Shown: in pieces, positions 1 through 5,800 of the stretch
Position numbering within the stretch: the stretch's first letter is position 1
Layout of the letters: each line of letters starts with the position of its first letter
From: Rhizobiaceae bacterium
Lineage (GTDB): Bacteria; Pseudomonadota; Alphaproteobacteria; Rhizobiales; Rhizobiaceae
Direction of reading: 5' to 3'
Assembly (NCBI GenBank): GCA_016764155.1
Contig: JAESSK010000345.1
Coordinates: forward strand, 1 to 6,939
Length of the DNA stretch: 6,939 nt
Position numbers and translations under genes: made by a program
The notes under the pieces: model-generated
The model's database searches: none
What the model was told of the DNA's origin: nothing
What the model saw: only the letters and a program-made list of their open reading frames with translations

Positions 1-414
1 AACCAGAGTTTCTAGTGCGCGCAGGGTTTCTTCGAGTGGTGTGTTAACATCCCAGCGATGCATGAACATCACATCGATATAATCGGTTTTCATGCGCTTC
101 AGGCTGGCTTCAACCGCGCTGATTATGTGGCGGCGATTGGAACCGCCAGCGTTTGCATCCTTGCCCATGGCAACGAAACATTTTGTGGTGATGATCAGTT
201 TGTCGCGCTCGTGGGCGATGAGGTCGCCGAGGATTTCTTCGGCTTTACCGCCGCTATAGGCATCGGCGCAATCGAAGAAATTTATGCCCTTGTCGCGGCA
301 AGCTGCGTACATTTTTTTGGACTCTGCTACGTCTGCATCGCCGCCAAAAGACATGGTGCCGTAGCACAGTTGCGATACCTTAATGCCAGTACGGCCAAGC
401 AAATTATATTGCAT
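1..414 (-). CDS. Aldo/keto reductase, N-terminal 138 codons (runs off left edge)
   Basis: NAD(P)H-dependent oxidoreductase of the aldo/keto reductase superfamily, a cytoplasmic TIM barrel that reduces aldehydes or ketones; the substrate cannot be told from sequence. The reverse-strand reading starts MQYNLLGRTGIKVSQLCYGT, the usual opening of the family (LG.TG..VS.L..GTM.FGG). All four catalytic-tetrad positions are visible: Asp48 and Tyr53 in FFDCADAYSGG, Lys78 in IITTKCF and His119 in DVMFMHRWD. The GGKAEEILG segment also matches the family. The start ATG (complement of 412-414) has GGGGA a few bases upstream. The frame is open to base 1, so the C-terminal half with most of the cofactor-binding loop lies outside the window. 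It diverges from the gene at 600. Family assignment is firm; the specific function is unknown. Confidence 0.93.
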   Translation of the reverse strand, partial: MQYNLLGRTGIKVSQLCYGTMSFGGDADVAESKKMYAACRDKGINFFDCADAYSGGKAEEILGDLIAHERDKLIITTKCFVAMGKDANAGGSNRRHIISAVEASLKRMKTDYIDVMFMHRWDVNTPLEETLRALETLV

Positions 415-599
415 GAGAAATCCCCGATTGTGAATGAGTTAAGCTTGCGCCTATTAAGCATTTTTCGCCCATTGGGTGCAATGTTCTATTTTCGGGATAA
501 ACAAAGAAAGAAGTTGAAATATGGATGAAAAATTTGGTTAACTGGTTCAGGGTCGAAATTCTGGCCAGTTTATCCTAGATTTATTTGAGGAATATCCAC

Positions 600-1490
600 A
601 TGACCAAAATCAATATTCAGTTCAGCTTGTTTTCAGCTTTTTATTCACCGCTCATTTCAATGATGTCAGGTGGGTTTTTGAAAGAAGAAGGGCTTGATGC
701 GGATTGGTCTGTTTCTCCTCCGGGTGTCTCGGCGATTGCCGCCCTTGCAGATGGTTCTGCCCATGTGGTGCAATCAGCCCTTAGTCAGGGGTTCGGTGCG
801 CTTGGGCGGGGTGAAGAAAATGTGGCGATCCACTTTGCGCAGGTCAATGAGATGGACGGGTTTTTCCTGACTTCGCGTGACGCTGATCCTGAATTCGACT
901 GGAAAAAACTAGAAGGTGCTGACGTTGTTTGCTTTGGCGGCGGTCAGCCTTTGGCGATGTTTAAATATGCCTGTCACAAGGCGGGAATTGATTTTGACAA
1001 GATCAATACAATCAATCCCGGTGGTGCTGCCGATATCGATAAAGCGTTTCGTGATGGCCAAGGACAATATGTGCAACAACAGGGGCCGTTTCCCCAGCAA
1101 TTGGCAGCCGATGGCATTGGCCATGTGGTGGCGCAGGTCGGTAAACAGATTGGTCCGTGCGGGTTTTCATCGCTTGCATCAACCCGTGAATGGTTGGCCA
1201 GCGATATGGCGAAGGCGTTCATGCGGGCTTATAAAAAGACGCGCGTTTATATGAATGAAACGTCAGCTGCCGAGATTGCCAAAGCCGAAGCTTCCTATTT
1301 CCCGCAGATTGATGAGGCGGTTTTAGCAGATTGCATAGGTACTTATCAAAAACTTGGAAACTGGACGCCGCATGTGGAAATCACAAAAGCGGCATATGAA
1401 GCGACGTTGGATATTTTTGAATATAACGGTCTGCTGAAAGAGCGCTATGCCTATGATCAGATTTGCGCCTTGCCACCATCAACTGATTGA
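600..1490 (+). CDS. NMT1/THI5-like, ABC-type substrate-binding-fold protein lacking a signal peptide
   Basis: A 296-residue protein resembling the NitT/TauT/SsuA and NMT1/THI5-like solute-binding family. Seen: an opening beta strand (MTKINIQFSLFS), the GGFLKEEGLDADW element at residues 24-36 that matches the family 'G.F..EGL.V', an ALADGSAHVV segment near 48-57 typical of the domain-1 'G..D.....' region, and DWKKLEGADVVCFGGGQPLA at 100-119, corresponding to the 'dLkGK.v.v.gg' hinge strand. ATG 600 is preferred because TGAGGA (586-591) lies 8 bases upstream; an in-frame TTG at 585 would overlap this ribosome site. There is no hydrophobic signal peptide or lipobox, so the product should stay in the cytoplasm, unlike transport receptors of this fold. 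No permease or ATPase gene is adjacent. It could be a ligand-binding or biosynthetic relative such as a pyrimidine-synthase-like protein, but I see no motif proving that. Confidence 0.75.
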   Translation: MTKINIQFSLFSAFYSPLISMMSGGFLKEEGLDADWSVSPPGVSAIAALADGSAHVVQSALSQGFGALGRGEENVAIHFAQVNEMDGFFLTSRDADPEFDWKKLEGADVVCFGGGQPLAMFKYACHKAGIDFDKINTINPGGAADIDKAFRDGQGQYVQQQGPFPQQLAADGIGHVVAQVGKQIGPCGFSSLASTREWLASDMAKAFMRAYKKTRVYMNETSAAEIAKAEASYFPQIDEAVLADCIGTYQKLGNWTPHVEITKAAYEATLDIFEYNGLLKERYAYDQICALPPSTD

Positions 1491-1698
1491 GGGTTAGCGA
1501 ACAGGTGAGCAGTCACGCACGTGTTGGGGTTTGATGCGTCCAGCTTAGACAAGATTCACTTTCGATCGACAAAAATATAGTTTCTTCTCGTTGGAAAGGT
1601 TCCAGCCAAGGGTTCCTGCTCGATTTTGTGAGAGCGTGCCGATTTTGCAGCCTTTGTTGATCAATTTTTTGTAACTGGCAGCTTTGGATATTTGTGGA

Positions 1699-1726
1699 AT
1701 TGTCACAATAAAAAGGCTGTGACAAT
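1699..1726. promoter_or_regulatory. Perfect 9-bp inverted repeat, possible operator or hairpin
   Basis: ATTGTCACA (1699-1707) and TGTGACAAT (1718-1726) are exact reverse complements separated by 10 bases (ATAAAAAGGC). No T run follows on either strand, so it is a poor intrinsic terminator; a dimeric regulator site or an RNA hairpin is more likely. It sits about 180 bases upstream of the caspase promoter candidate. It is not a CRP box, because the half sites are in the opposite order (TCACA before TGTGA). Confidence 0.45.
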
Positions 1727-1796
1727 CAACGCCATGAATTTGCTTATCTTTTTTCTAAACTTCATAATCCCATCCTTTGATACTTTAGGGGAAATC

Positions 1797-1859
1797 ATGC
1801 GTTTTTACAGAATTCGTACTCTTCTATGGTGGTTTTTGGTGCCGTATATTGGGATTTGA
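1797..1859 (+). CDS. Possible 20-residue hydrophobic peptide (speculative)
   Basis: An ATG preceded by AGGGGA (1787-1792) opens a 20-codon frame reading MRFYRIRTLLWWFLVPYIGI, then TGA: a basic N-terminus followed by a tryptophan-rich hydrophobic stretch, the shape of a tiny membrane peptide. The ribosome site is good for such a short frame, but 20 codons can arise by chance. The start overlaps an ATGCGTTT block also found at 3726-3733, where the frame does not continue in a similar way. No family is recognised. Confidence 0.2.
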   Translation: MRFYRIRTLLWWFLVPYIGI

Positions 1860-1896
1860 CGTTTAATCCAGCCGGTTTTCGTTGTGTGACTGAATG

Positions 1897-1933
1897 CACT
1901 GCTTTGACAGGTATAAGGCTATAGATGTAACTT
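1897..1933 (+). promoter_or_regulatory. Promoter candidate for caspase gene 1, duplicated upstream of gene 2
   Basis: CACTGCTTTGACA (1897-1909) contains a consensus -35, TTGACA (1904-1909). It is followed 16 bases later by TGTAACTT (1926-1933) as a weak -10 region. The same 13-mer, spacing and TGTAAGTT occur at 3777-3813 upstream of the paralogue, while bases between and after differ, so these elements appear to be kept by selection. The -10 is a poor match to TATAAT, which may mean an activator or another sigma factor is used. Confidence 0.55.
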
Positions 1934-1955
1934 AGATGAAATCAAGGAAGTGATC

Positions 1956-1961
1956 AGGAGA
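1956..1961 (+). promoter_or_regulatory. Ribosome-binding site setting the ATG 1968 start
   Basis: AGGAGA lies 6 bases before ATG 1968. An in-frame GTG at 1950 is upstream of this site and would place charged residues (MIRRDL) ahead of the signal peptide, so ATG 1968 is the better start. The paralogue begins with the same MKRNL. Confidence 0.75.
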
Positions 1962-1967
1962 GATCTT

Positions 1968-3674
1968 ATGAAACGCAACCTATTTGTAATCGTAAGCATG
2001 ATTTTGTTCGTCCTGAATACCGGGGCGGCTCATGCTGCAGCACGACTTGCACTGGTTATTGGTAATTCGGCCTATCAAAATGTTGCCGTACTCAAAAACC
2101 CCAAAAATGATGCAGCTGCAATGACGAAAAAACTCACATCGCTGGGTTTTGACGTGGTTCAGGGCACCGATCTTGACCTCAATGAAATGCGCAGGACTGT
2201 GCGTGATTTTATTAGAAAACTCAGCGGTGCCGAGATGGCGCTGTTCTTTTATGCGGGGCATGGCCTGCAAGTGAACGGCAAAAATTATATGGCGCCGATT
2301 GATGCCACTTTGAACACTTATGGTGATCTTGAATTTGAAGCGGTGCCGATTGATCTGGTGCTTTCCGCCATGGAGCGTAATACCAAAACCAATATGGTGT
2401 TTCTTGATGCTTGTCGTAATAACCCGCTTGCAGTCAATCTTGCCCGTTCCATGGGAACGCGTTCGGCAGCCGTTGGGCGTGGCCTTGCAAGCATTGGTTC
2501 TGGCGTTGGTACGCTTGTTTCTTTTTCTACCCAGCCCGGCAATGTGGCGCTGGATGGGGATGGCGTTAATAGTCCCTATACGACCGCTCTCGTTGCTCAT
2601 TTGGGTACGCCGGGTGAAGATATTGCTGTCAGCATGAAGGGTGTGCGTCGTGATGTGTTAAGTGCAACCGGTGGCAAGCAGGTTCCGTGGGAGCATTCCT
2701 CATTGACCGGTGATGTTATTTTGAAGGCCGCGCCAGCCATTGCTTCAAAAGTGGTGTCTGTGCCAGCTAATAATGCATCTGCAATTCAAAGTGGCGCTGG
2801 TTCGGATAAAGCGACAGAGCTGGTTTTTTGGGGGTCCGTTAAAGACAGTACAGACCCAAAAGCCTTTGAAATCTATTTACGGCGCTACCCAACGGGCGTG
2901 TTTTCTGATCTGGCTTCTGTCAAATTGAGCGCAGCAAGACGGGTGCAGTCCGGTGAGGCTAGGCCAAGGGTTTCTGATAGTTCAACAGAGATAGCCTATT
3001 GGAAATCCATCGAGAGCGGTGGCAGTGCGGTGTTCTTTGAATCCTATATTGCGCGTTATCCAAACGGGCTGTTTGTTGACATTGCCAATTTGAAACTGGC
3101 AGCGCTCAATGCAAAAATAGCACCTGATATTAAGCCTGATACAGGTAAAACTTCAAAACTTGCTTCGCTAAGCCCTAAGGATGGAGAAACGCCACGCAGC
3201 GCGATTGTAGAAGTGCCTGTAATCAATGTGAAGCTGGATCGTGAGGGCACCAGAAAGGTTCAAAAAGAACTGAACAGACTTGGTTGTAGTCTGGGTTCAG
3301 CGGATGGACTTTGGGGAAAGAGAAGTCGTCGCGCGCTAACTGAATATAGTAAGCGTAGCAAAGCGGAGCTTGCTTCTCTTGAACCGACCGATGGCCTGCT
3401 TACCATCCTTGAAAAAACCAAGGTGCGGATTTGCCCGGTAGCGCAGAGAGCGCGCTCGATTAATAAGAATGCTTCGAGGACTAGAAGTAGTTCTGCGAAC
3501 ACCCGTTCAAGAAGTCAAAGGACAGTTCGCCAGCAACCCCGCGATGTTGTCCGTGAGGAACGTCGTTTCGAAGATAATTCGCGCTTTGACCGCGAGCCAG
3601 AACCACGTCGTCGCGGTGTATGCCTCAGTTGTATCGGTGCTGTTATTGGCGGTATCATCGCAGGCAAGCATTAA
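1968..3674 (+). CDS. Exported caspase-family (C14-type) protein 1 with W-S/YP-G-F repeats and PG-binding-like segment
   Basis: A 568-residue protein predicted to be a secreted cysteine peptidase of the caspase/metacaspase-like family, acting in the periplasm or at the wall. In order: signal peptide 1-23 (MKRNL, hydrophobic core, AHA cut site, no lipobox); caspase fold about 25-253, starting RLALVIGNSAY; catalytic His98 in FFYAGHGLQ and Cys149 in FLDACRNNP, both intact; two related repeats at about 284-320 and 341-380 (pattern W.S...S....FE.Y..RYP.G.F..LA..KL); a linker; a peptidoglycan-binding-like segment about 425-490 (VQKELNRLGC, DGLWGKRSRRAL); an Arg/Ser-rich tail about 493-549; and a hydrophobic, glycine-rich C-terminus with two cysteines (CLSCIGAVIGGIIAGKH). 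Family members generally cut after basic residues, but substrate preference is not readable here. It is followed by its tandem paralogue, which has its own promoter candidate. Peptidase activity and wall binding are inferred from motifs. Confidence 0.9.
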   Translation: MKRNLFVIVSMILFVLNTGAAHAAARLALVIGNSAYQNVAVLKNPKNDAAAMTKKLTSLGFDVVQGTDLDLNEMRRTVRDFIRKLSGAEMALFFYAGHGLQVNGKNYMAPIDATLNTYGDLEFEAVPIDLVLSAMERNTKTNMVFLDACRNNPLAVNLARSMGTRSAAVGRGLASIGSGVGTLVSFSTQPGNVALDGDGVNSPYTTALVAHLGTPGEDIAVSMKGVRRDVLSATGGKQVPWEHSSLTGDVILKAAPAIASKVVSVPANNASAIQSGAGSDKATELVFWGSVKDSTDPKAFEIYLRRYPTGVFSDLASVKLSAARRVQSGEARPRVSDSSTEIAYWKSIESGGSAVFFESYIARYPNGLFVDIANLKLAALNAKIAPDIKPDTGKTSKLASLSPKDGETPRSAIVEVPVINVKLDREGTRKVQKELNRLGCSLGSADGLWGKRSRRALTEYSKRSKAELASLEPTDGLLTILEKTKVRICPVAQRARSINKNASRTRSSSANTRSRSQRTVRQQPRDVVREERRFEDNSRFDREPEPRRRGVCLSCIGAVIGGIIAGKH

Positions 3675-3698
3675 ACACATATTGATATAATGAATTAT

Positions 3699-3726
3699 TC
3701 AATCCGGGTCCTTTGATCCGGATTGA
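3699..3726 (+). terminator. 12-bp hairpin between the caspase genes, possible terminator without T run
   Basis: TCAATCCGGGTC (3699-3710) pairs with GATCCGGATTGA (3715-3726) around a CTTT loop, with one G-T pair. It lies 24 bases after the stop of caspase gene 1 and upstream of the promoter candidate for gene 2. No T run follows (TGCGTTTGGGG), so it may only weaken read-through or protect the mRNA 3' end. Confidence 0.5.
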
Positions 3727-3776
3727 TGCGTTTGGGGGGTGCTCTTAGGGGGCGTCCATTTTCATTGCCTCTCATT

Positions 3777-3813
3777 CACTGCTTTGACAATGAAGAGTAT
3801 ATGTATGTAAGTT
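3777..3813 (+). promoter_or_regulatory. Promoter candidate for caspase gene 2
   Basis: CACTGCTTTGACA (3777-3789) has TTGACA at 3784-3789, then 16 bases, then TGTAAGTT (3806-3813): the same layout as upstream of gene 1. It starts about 100 bases after the stop of gene 1, so the second gene can be transcribed on its own. Its presence also argues against a start codon upstream of 3846. Confidence 0.55.
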
Positions 3814-3845
3814 GGGTTTTAAATTGCCAATATACGAGAGAGATA

Positions 3846-5528
3846 ATGAAGCGTAACCTGTTGATAATTTTGAGTTTGATTATGTTGGCTTCGGGGTTTG
3901 AAACAGCGCGATCTGCCGGACGGCTCGCTTTGGTAATCGGCAATTCTGCCTATGAAAATGTACCCGTATTGGCAAACCCAACGAACGATGCCGCCGCCAT
4001 GGCGGACAAGCTAACATCGCTGGGTTTTGATGTTATCAAAGGTGTGGACCTCAATCTAAATGATATGCGTCAGACTGTGCGCAAGTTTGTAAACAAACTG
4101 GACGGGGCTGATATTGCGTTGTTCTTTTATGCTGGCCACGGTTTGCAGGTGAACGGCCAAAACTATATGGCGCCGATTGATGCGACCCTCAGTAACTACA
4201 ATGATCTGGAGTTTGAGGCGGTGCCGATTAATCTTGTGCTTTCGGCAATGGAGCGTAACTCGAATACTAATCTGGTTTTTCTTGATGCGTGCCGCAACAA
4301 TCCTCTCGCGGTAAATTTGGCCCGGTCTTTGGGAACGCGTTCAGCGGTCGTTGGGCGTGGTCTTGCAGCGGTTGGGTCCGGCGTTGGCACGCTTGTTTCG
4401 TTTTCCACCGAGCCAGGAAATGTGGCCCTAGATGGTGAAGGTCTAAATAGCCCTTACACAGCGGCGCTTGTTAATCATCTGGGCACGCCCGGACCAGATA
4501 TTGCTACCAGCATGATAAGAGTCCGCCGTGATGTTTTGAAAGCAACAAACGGAAAACAGGTTCCGTGGGAGCATTCATCTCTGACGGGAGAGATTGTGCT
4601 GAAACAGTTGGCTGTCGTAAAAACAGATGTAGATACGCAAATCGGATCTGGCTCAGGGAATGCTATTTCTTCGGGAGTTGGGGGCCAACAAACCGAATTC
4701 GTTTTTTGGAATTCAGTAAAGGATAGTAGCGCGCCGGGTGCATTTGAGGCTTATTTGAACAAATATCCCAATGGTGTGTTCGCGGAACTTGCAAAAATTA
4801 GTCTCGGCCAATTAAAGCAGCGGCAGGCAAATGGTGTTCAATCCAGAAGCGCTGATAATTCTGCGGAAATTGCTTATTGGAGCTCTATTGAAAGCGGTGG
4901 CAGTGCCGTGTTCTTCAAATCGTATCTTGCGCGATATCCAAATGGCTTGTTTGTTGAAATCGCGAATTTGAAGCTCGCGGTGTTGGGTGAAGTGGTTCAA
5001 GAAAAACCCAAGCCTGTCGTTAAACCTGATCTCGCTAAAGCAAATGATACAAAGAGTGCTCCCAAGGATGAACTTGTAAAAACCGCTTTGCTCACGCCTC
5101 CAACGGCTCCCGTGGAGCCAAAGTCGGTTAATGAACGGCTGGATCGAGACGGTATGCGGCAAGTTCAAAGTGAGTTAAATCGCTTGGGTTGTGAAGCTGG
5201 TTCTCCCGATGGATTGTGGGGCAAGGGAAGCCGCAGGGCGCTGAATAATTATAGCAAACACTCGAAAATAATTCTTTCGTCTCTTGAACCTACGGGTGAA
5301 TTGCTTCGCTCGCTTCGAGATACTGATCAGCGGATTTGCCCTATTGTCGTTCGTAAGAAACCTTCCGTAGTCAAGAAAAAGAAGATAACAAAAAGGGTAA
5401 CGAGCGCACAACAGCGGTCTCCGCCAAAACGCAGAGCGCAGCGGAGGCAAGCAGCGCCATCGCGGCGGAAGCCGTCATCAGCGACACTTGGCCTCGATTT
5501 GGGTGACCCACAAGATCTGTCGAACTAG
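3846..5528 (+). CDS. Exported caspase-family (C14-type) protein 2, tandem paralogue
   Basis: A 560-residue paralogue of the preceding gene with the same expected role. Signal peptide 1-24 (MKRNLLIIL..., cut after ARSA); caspase fold about 25-253 with His98 (FFYAGHGLQ) and Cys149 (FLDACRNNP) intact; repeats about 284-320 and 341-380; a proline/lysine linker longer than in paralogue 1; a peptidoglycan-binding-like segment about 433-499 (VQSELNRLGC, DGLWGKGSRRAL); a Lys/Arg-rich tail about 503-543; and a short acidic end (GLDLGDPQDLSN). By hand, 184 of 228 residues (26-253) match paralogue 1, with no indel. The C-terminal tails are unrelated in sequence. ATG 3846 is chosen because it aligns with MKRNL of paralogue 1; the longer frame back to 3723 would translate through the duplicated promoter. 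The ribosome site here is weak (GAGAGAGA, 3836-3843), against AGGAGA for gene 1, so translation may be lower. Confidence 0.9.
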   Translation: MKRNLLIILSLIMLASGFETARSAGRLALVIGNSAYENVPVLANPTNDAAAMADKLTSLGFDVIKGVDLNLNDMRQTVRKFVNKLDGADIALFFYAGHGLQVNGQNYMAPIDATLSNYNDLEFEAVPINLVLSAMERNSNTNLVFLDACRNNPLAVNLARSLGTRSAVVGRGLAAVGSGVGTLVSFSTEPGNVALDGEGLNSPYTAALVNHLGTPGPDIATSMIRVRRDVLKATNGKQVPWEHSSLTGEIVLKQLAVVKTDVDTQIGSGSGNAISSGVGGQQTEFVFWNSVKDSSAPGAFEAYLNKYPNGVFAELAKISLGQLKQRQANGVQSRSADNSAEIAYWSSIESGGSAVFFKSYLARYPNGLFVEIANLKLAVLGEVVQEKPKPVVKPDLAKANDTKSAPKDELVKTALLTPPTAPVEPKSVNERLDRDGMRQVQSELNRLGCEAGSPDGLWGKGSRRALNNYSKHSKIILSSLEPTGELLRSLRDTDQRICPIVVRKKPSVVKKKKITKRVTSAQQRSPPKRRAQRRQAAPSRRKPSSATLGLDLGDPQDLSN

Positions 5529-5552
5529 AATAATTGCCAATCAGTTGGTGTG

Positions 5553-5639
5553 ATGAGCGCTCTGTTATGGGTATGGTTTTTGATCGTATTCACGCTGCTT
5601 GTTAGTAAGTGGAGTGCACCTAAGCTCAGAAAAACCTAA
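5553..5639 (+). CDS. Possible 28-residue single-span membrane peptide (speculative)
   Basis: An ATG 24 bases after the caspase 2 stop opens a frame reading MSALLWVWFLIVFTLLVSKW, then SAPKLRKT and TAA. It has one hydrophobic span of about 17 residues and a basic C-terminus, a plausible small inner-membrane protein. The ribosome site is weak (only GGTG, too close). Its LLW-WFL core resembles that of the 20-codon frame at 1797, and the DNA there is partly alike (TGGTTTTTG). No family is recognised, and chance remains possible. Confidence 0.25.
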   Translation: MSALLWVWFLIVFTLLVSKWSAPKLRKT

Positions 5640-5658
5640 GATAAACATCAAAAAAATC

Positions 5659-5722
5659 TATACTTTTAATCTGATTATTGTTGTCATGTTTTATACTTTA
5701 ATCTGACTTAATTTGTCATGTT
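5659..5722. repeat. Imperfect tandem repeat of about 32 bp in the FDH-operon control region
   Basis: Copy 1 (5659-5690) and copy 2 (5692-5722) share TATACTTT, TTTAATCTGA and TTGTCATGTT with small gaps. A third TTGTCA lies at 5753-5758 (CCTTGTCAAG). The repeated TTGTCA elements are 32 and 40 bases apart, near whole helical turns, as expected for arrayed regulator sites. No known regulator consensus fits. Confidence 0.6.
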
Positions 5723-5727
5723 ATAAT
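5719..5727 (+). promoter_or_regulatory. Extended -10 promoter candidate for the FDH operon
   Basis: TGTTATAAT matches the extended -10 consensus TGnTATAAT exactly. No good -35 lies 17 bases upstream; the repeat at 5659-5722 occupies that space, which suits activator-dependent transcription. Transcription would begin near 5734, leaving a leader of about 65 bases before the chaperone gene. Confidence 0.5.
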
Positions 5728-5788
5728 CTCCAAGCTGTTGATAAATATATCCTTGTCAAGATGATATATTTGTAGTTAACTTTATTTT

Positions 5789-5794
5789 GGAGGA
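5789..5794 (+). promoter_or_regulatory. Ribosome-binding site supporting the TTG 5801 start
   Basis: GGAGGA lies 6 bases before TTG 5801. The next in-frame ATG, at 5849, has no comparable site and would remove the start of the first helix, so the TTG start is preferred. Confidence 0.75.
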
Positions 5795-5800
5795 TTTTTC

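Larger units (their letters stand above)
1491..1896. other. Long intergenic stretch before the caspase pair
   Basis: About 400 bases with no convincing long gene on either strand. It holds a perfect 9-bp inverted repeat (1699-1726), a possible 20-codon hydrophobic ORF (1797-1859), and the blocks TCCTTTGAT (1773-1781) and ATGCGTTT (1797-1804), which recur in the same order upstream of the second caspase gene. After the 1490 stop there is only a weak 5-bp stem, ACGCA/TGCGT (1515-1539), with no T run, so I see no clear terminator for the preceding gene. Confidence 0.6.
1773..3674 (+). repeat. Tandem duplication unit 1 (upstream region plus caspase gene 1)
   Basis: This stretch corresponds to 3709-5528. 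Shared upstream blocks in the same order are TCCTTTGAT (1773-1781), ATGCGTTT (1797-1804) and CACTGCTTTGACA (1897-1909), followed by a TGTAASTT element at identical spacing and then the homologous gene. The distance between the two CACTGCTTTGACA copies is 1880 bases. The outer limits are set only by what I can align by eye. Confidence 0.7.
3709..5528 (+). repeat. Tandem duplication unit 2 (upstream region plus caspase gene 2)
   Basis: The counterpart of 1773-3674. TCCTTTGAT (3709-3717), ATGCGTTT (3726-3733) and CACTGCTTTGACA (3777-3789) appear in the same order, with shorter gaps (51 instead of 100 bases between the last two). The 12-bp hairpin at 3699-3726 overlaps the first block and has no counterpart in unit 1. 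Confidence 0.7.

Noticed and set aside
58..528. Plus-strand open frame of 156 codons
   Set aside because: It lies antisense to the aldo/keto reductase, whose reverse-strand reading has all four catalytic residues; the plus frame has no recognisable family.
1699..1726. CRP/FNR-type box
   Set aside because: TCACA precedes TGTGA, the reverse of the CRP order, and the spacing does not fit.
2320..2637. Overlapping plus-frame and minus-frame open frames inside the caspase genes
   Set aside because: They are shadows of the coding frame; none shows a family motif or a ribosome site, and the main frame is conserved between the two copies.
3723..3845. Extra 41 codons at the start of caspase gene 2
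   Set aside because: They run through the promoter block shared with gene 1 and would bury the signal peptide; the paralogue starts at the matching MKRNL.
5698..5711. CtrA-like TTAA pair
   Set aside because: The gap is 6 bases rather than the 7 of the consensus, and copy 1 of the repeat lacks the second TTAA.
5659..5722. CRISPR array
   Set aside because: Only two imperfect adjacent copies with no spacers, and no cas genes in the window.
5738..5759. FNR-like site TTGAT...TCAA upstream of the chaperone gene
   Set aside because: The half sites are too far apart (22 bases overall, against 14 for FNR) and one is imperfect.
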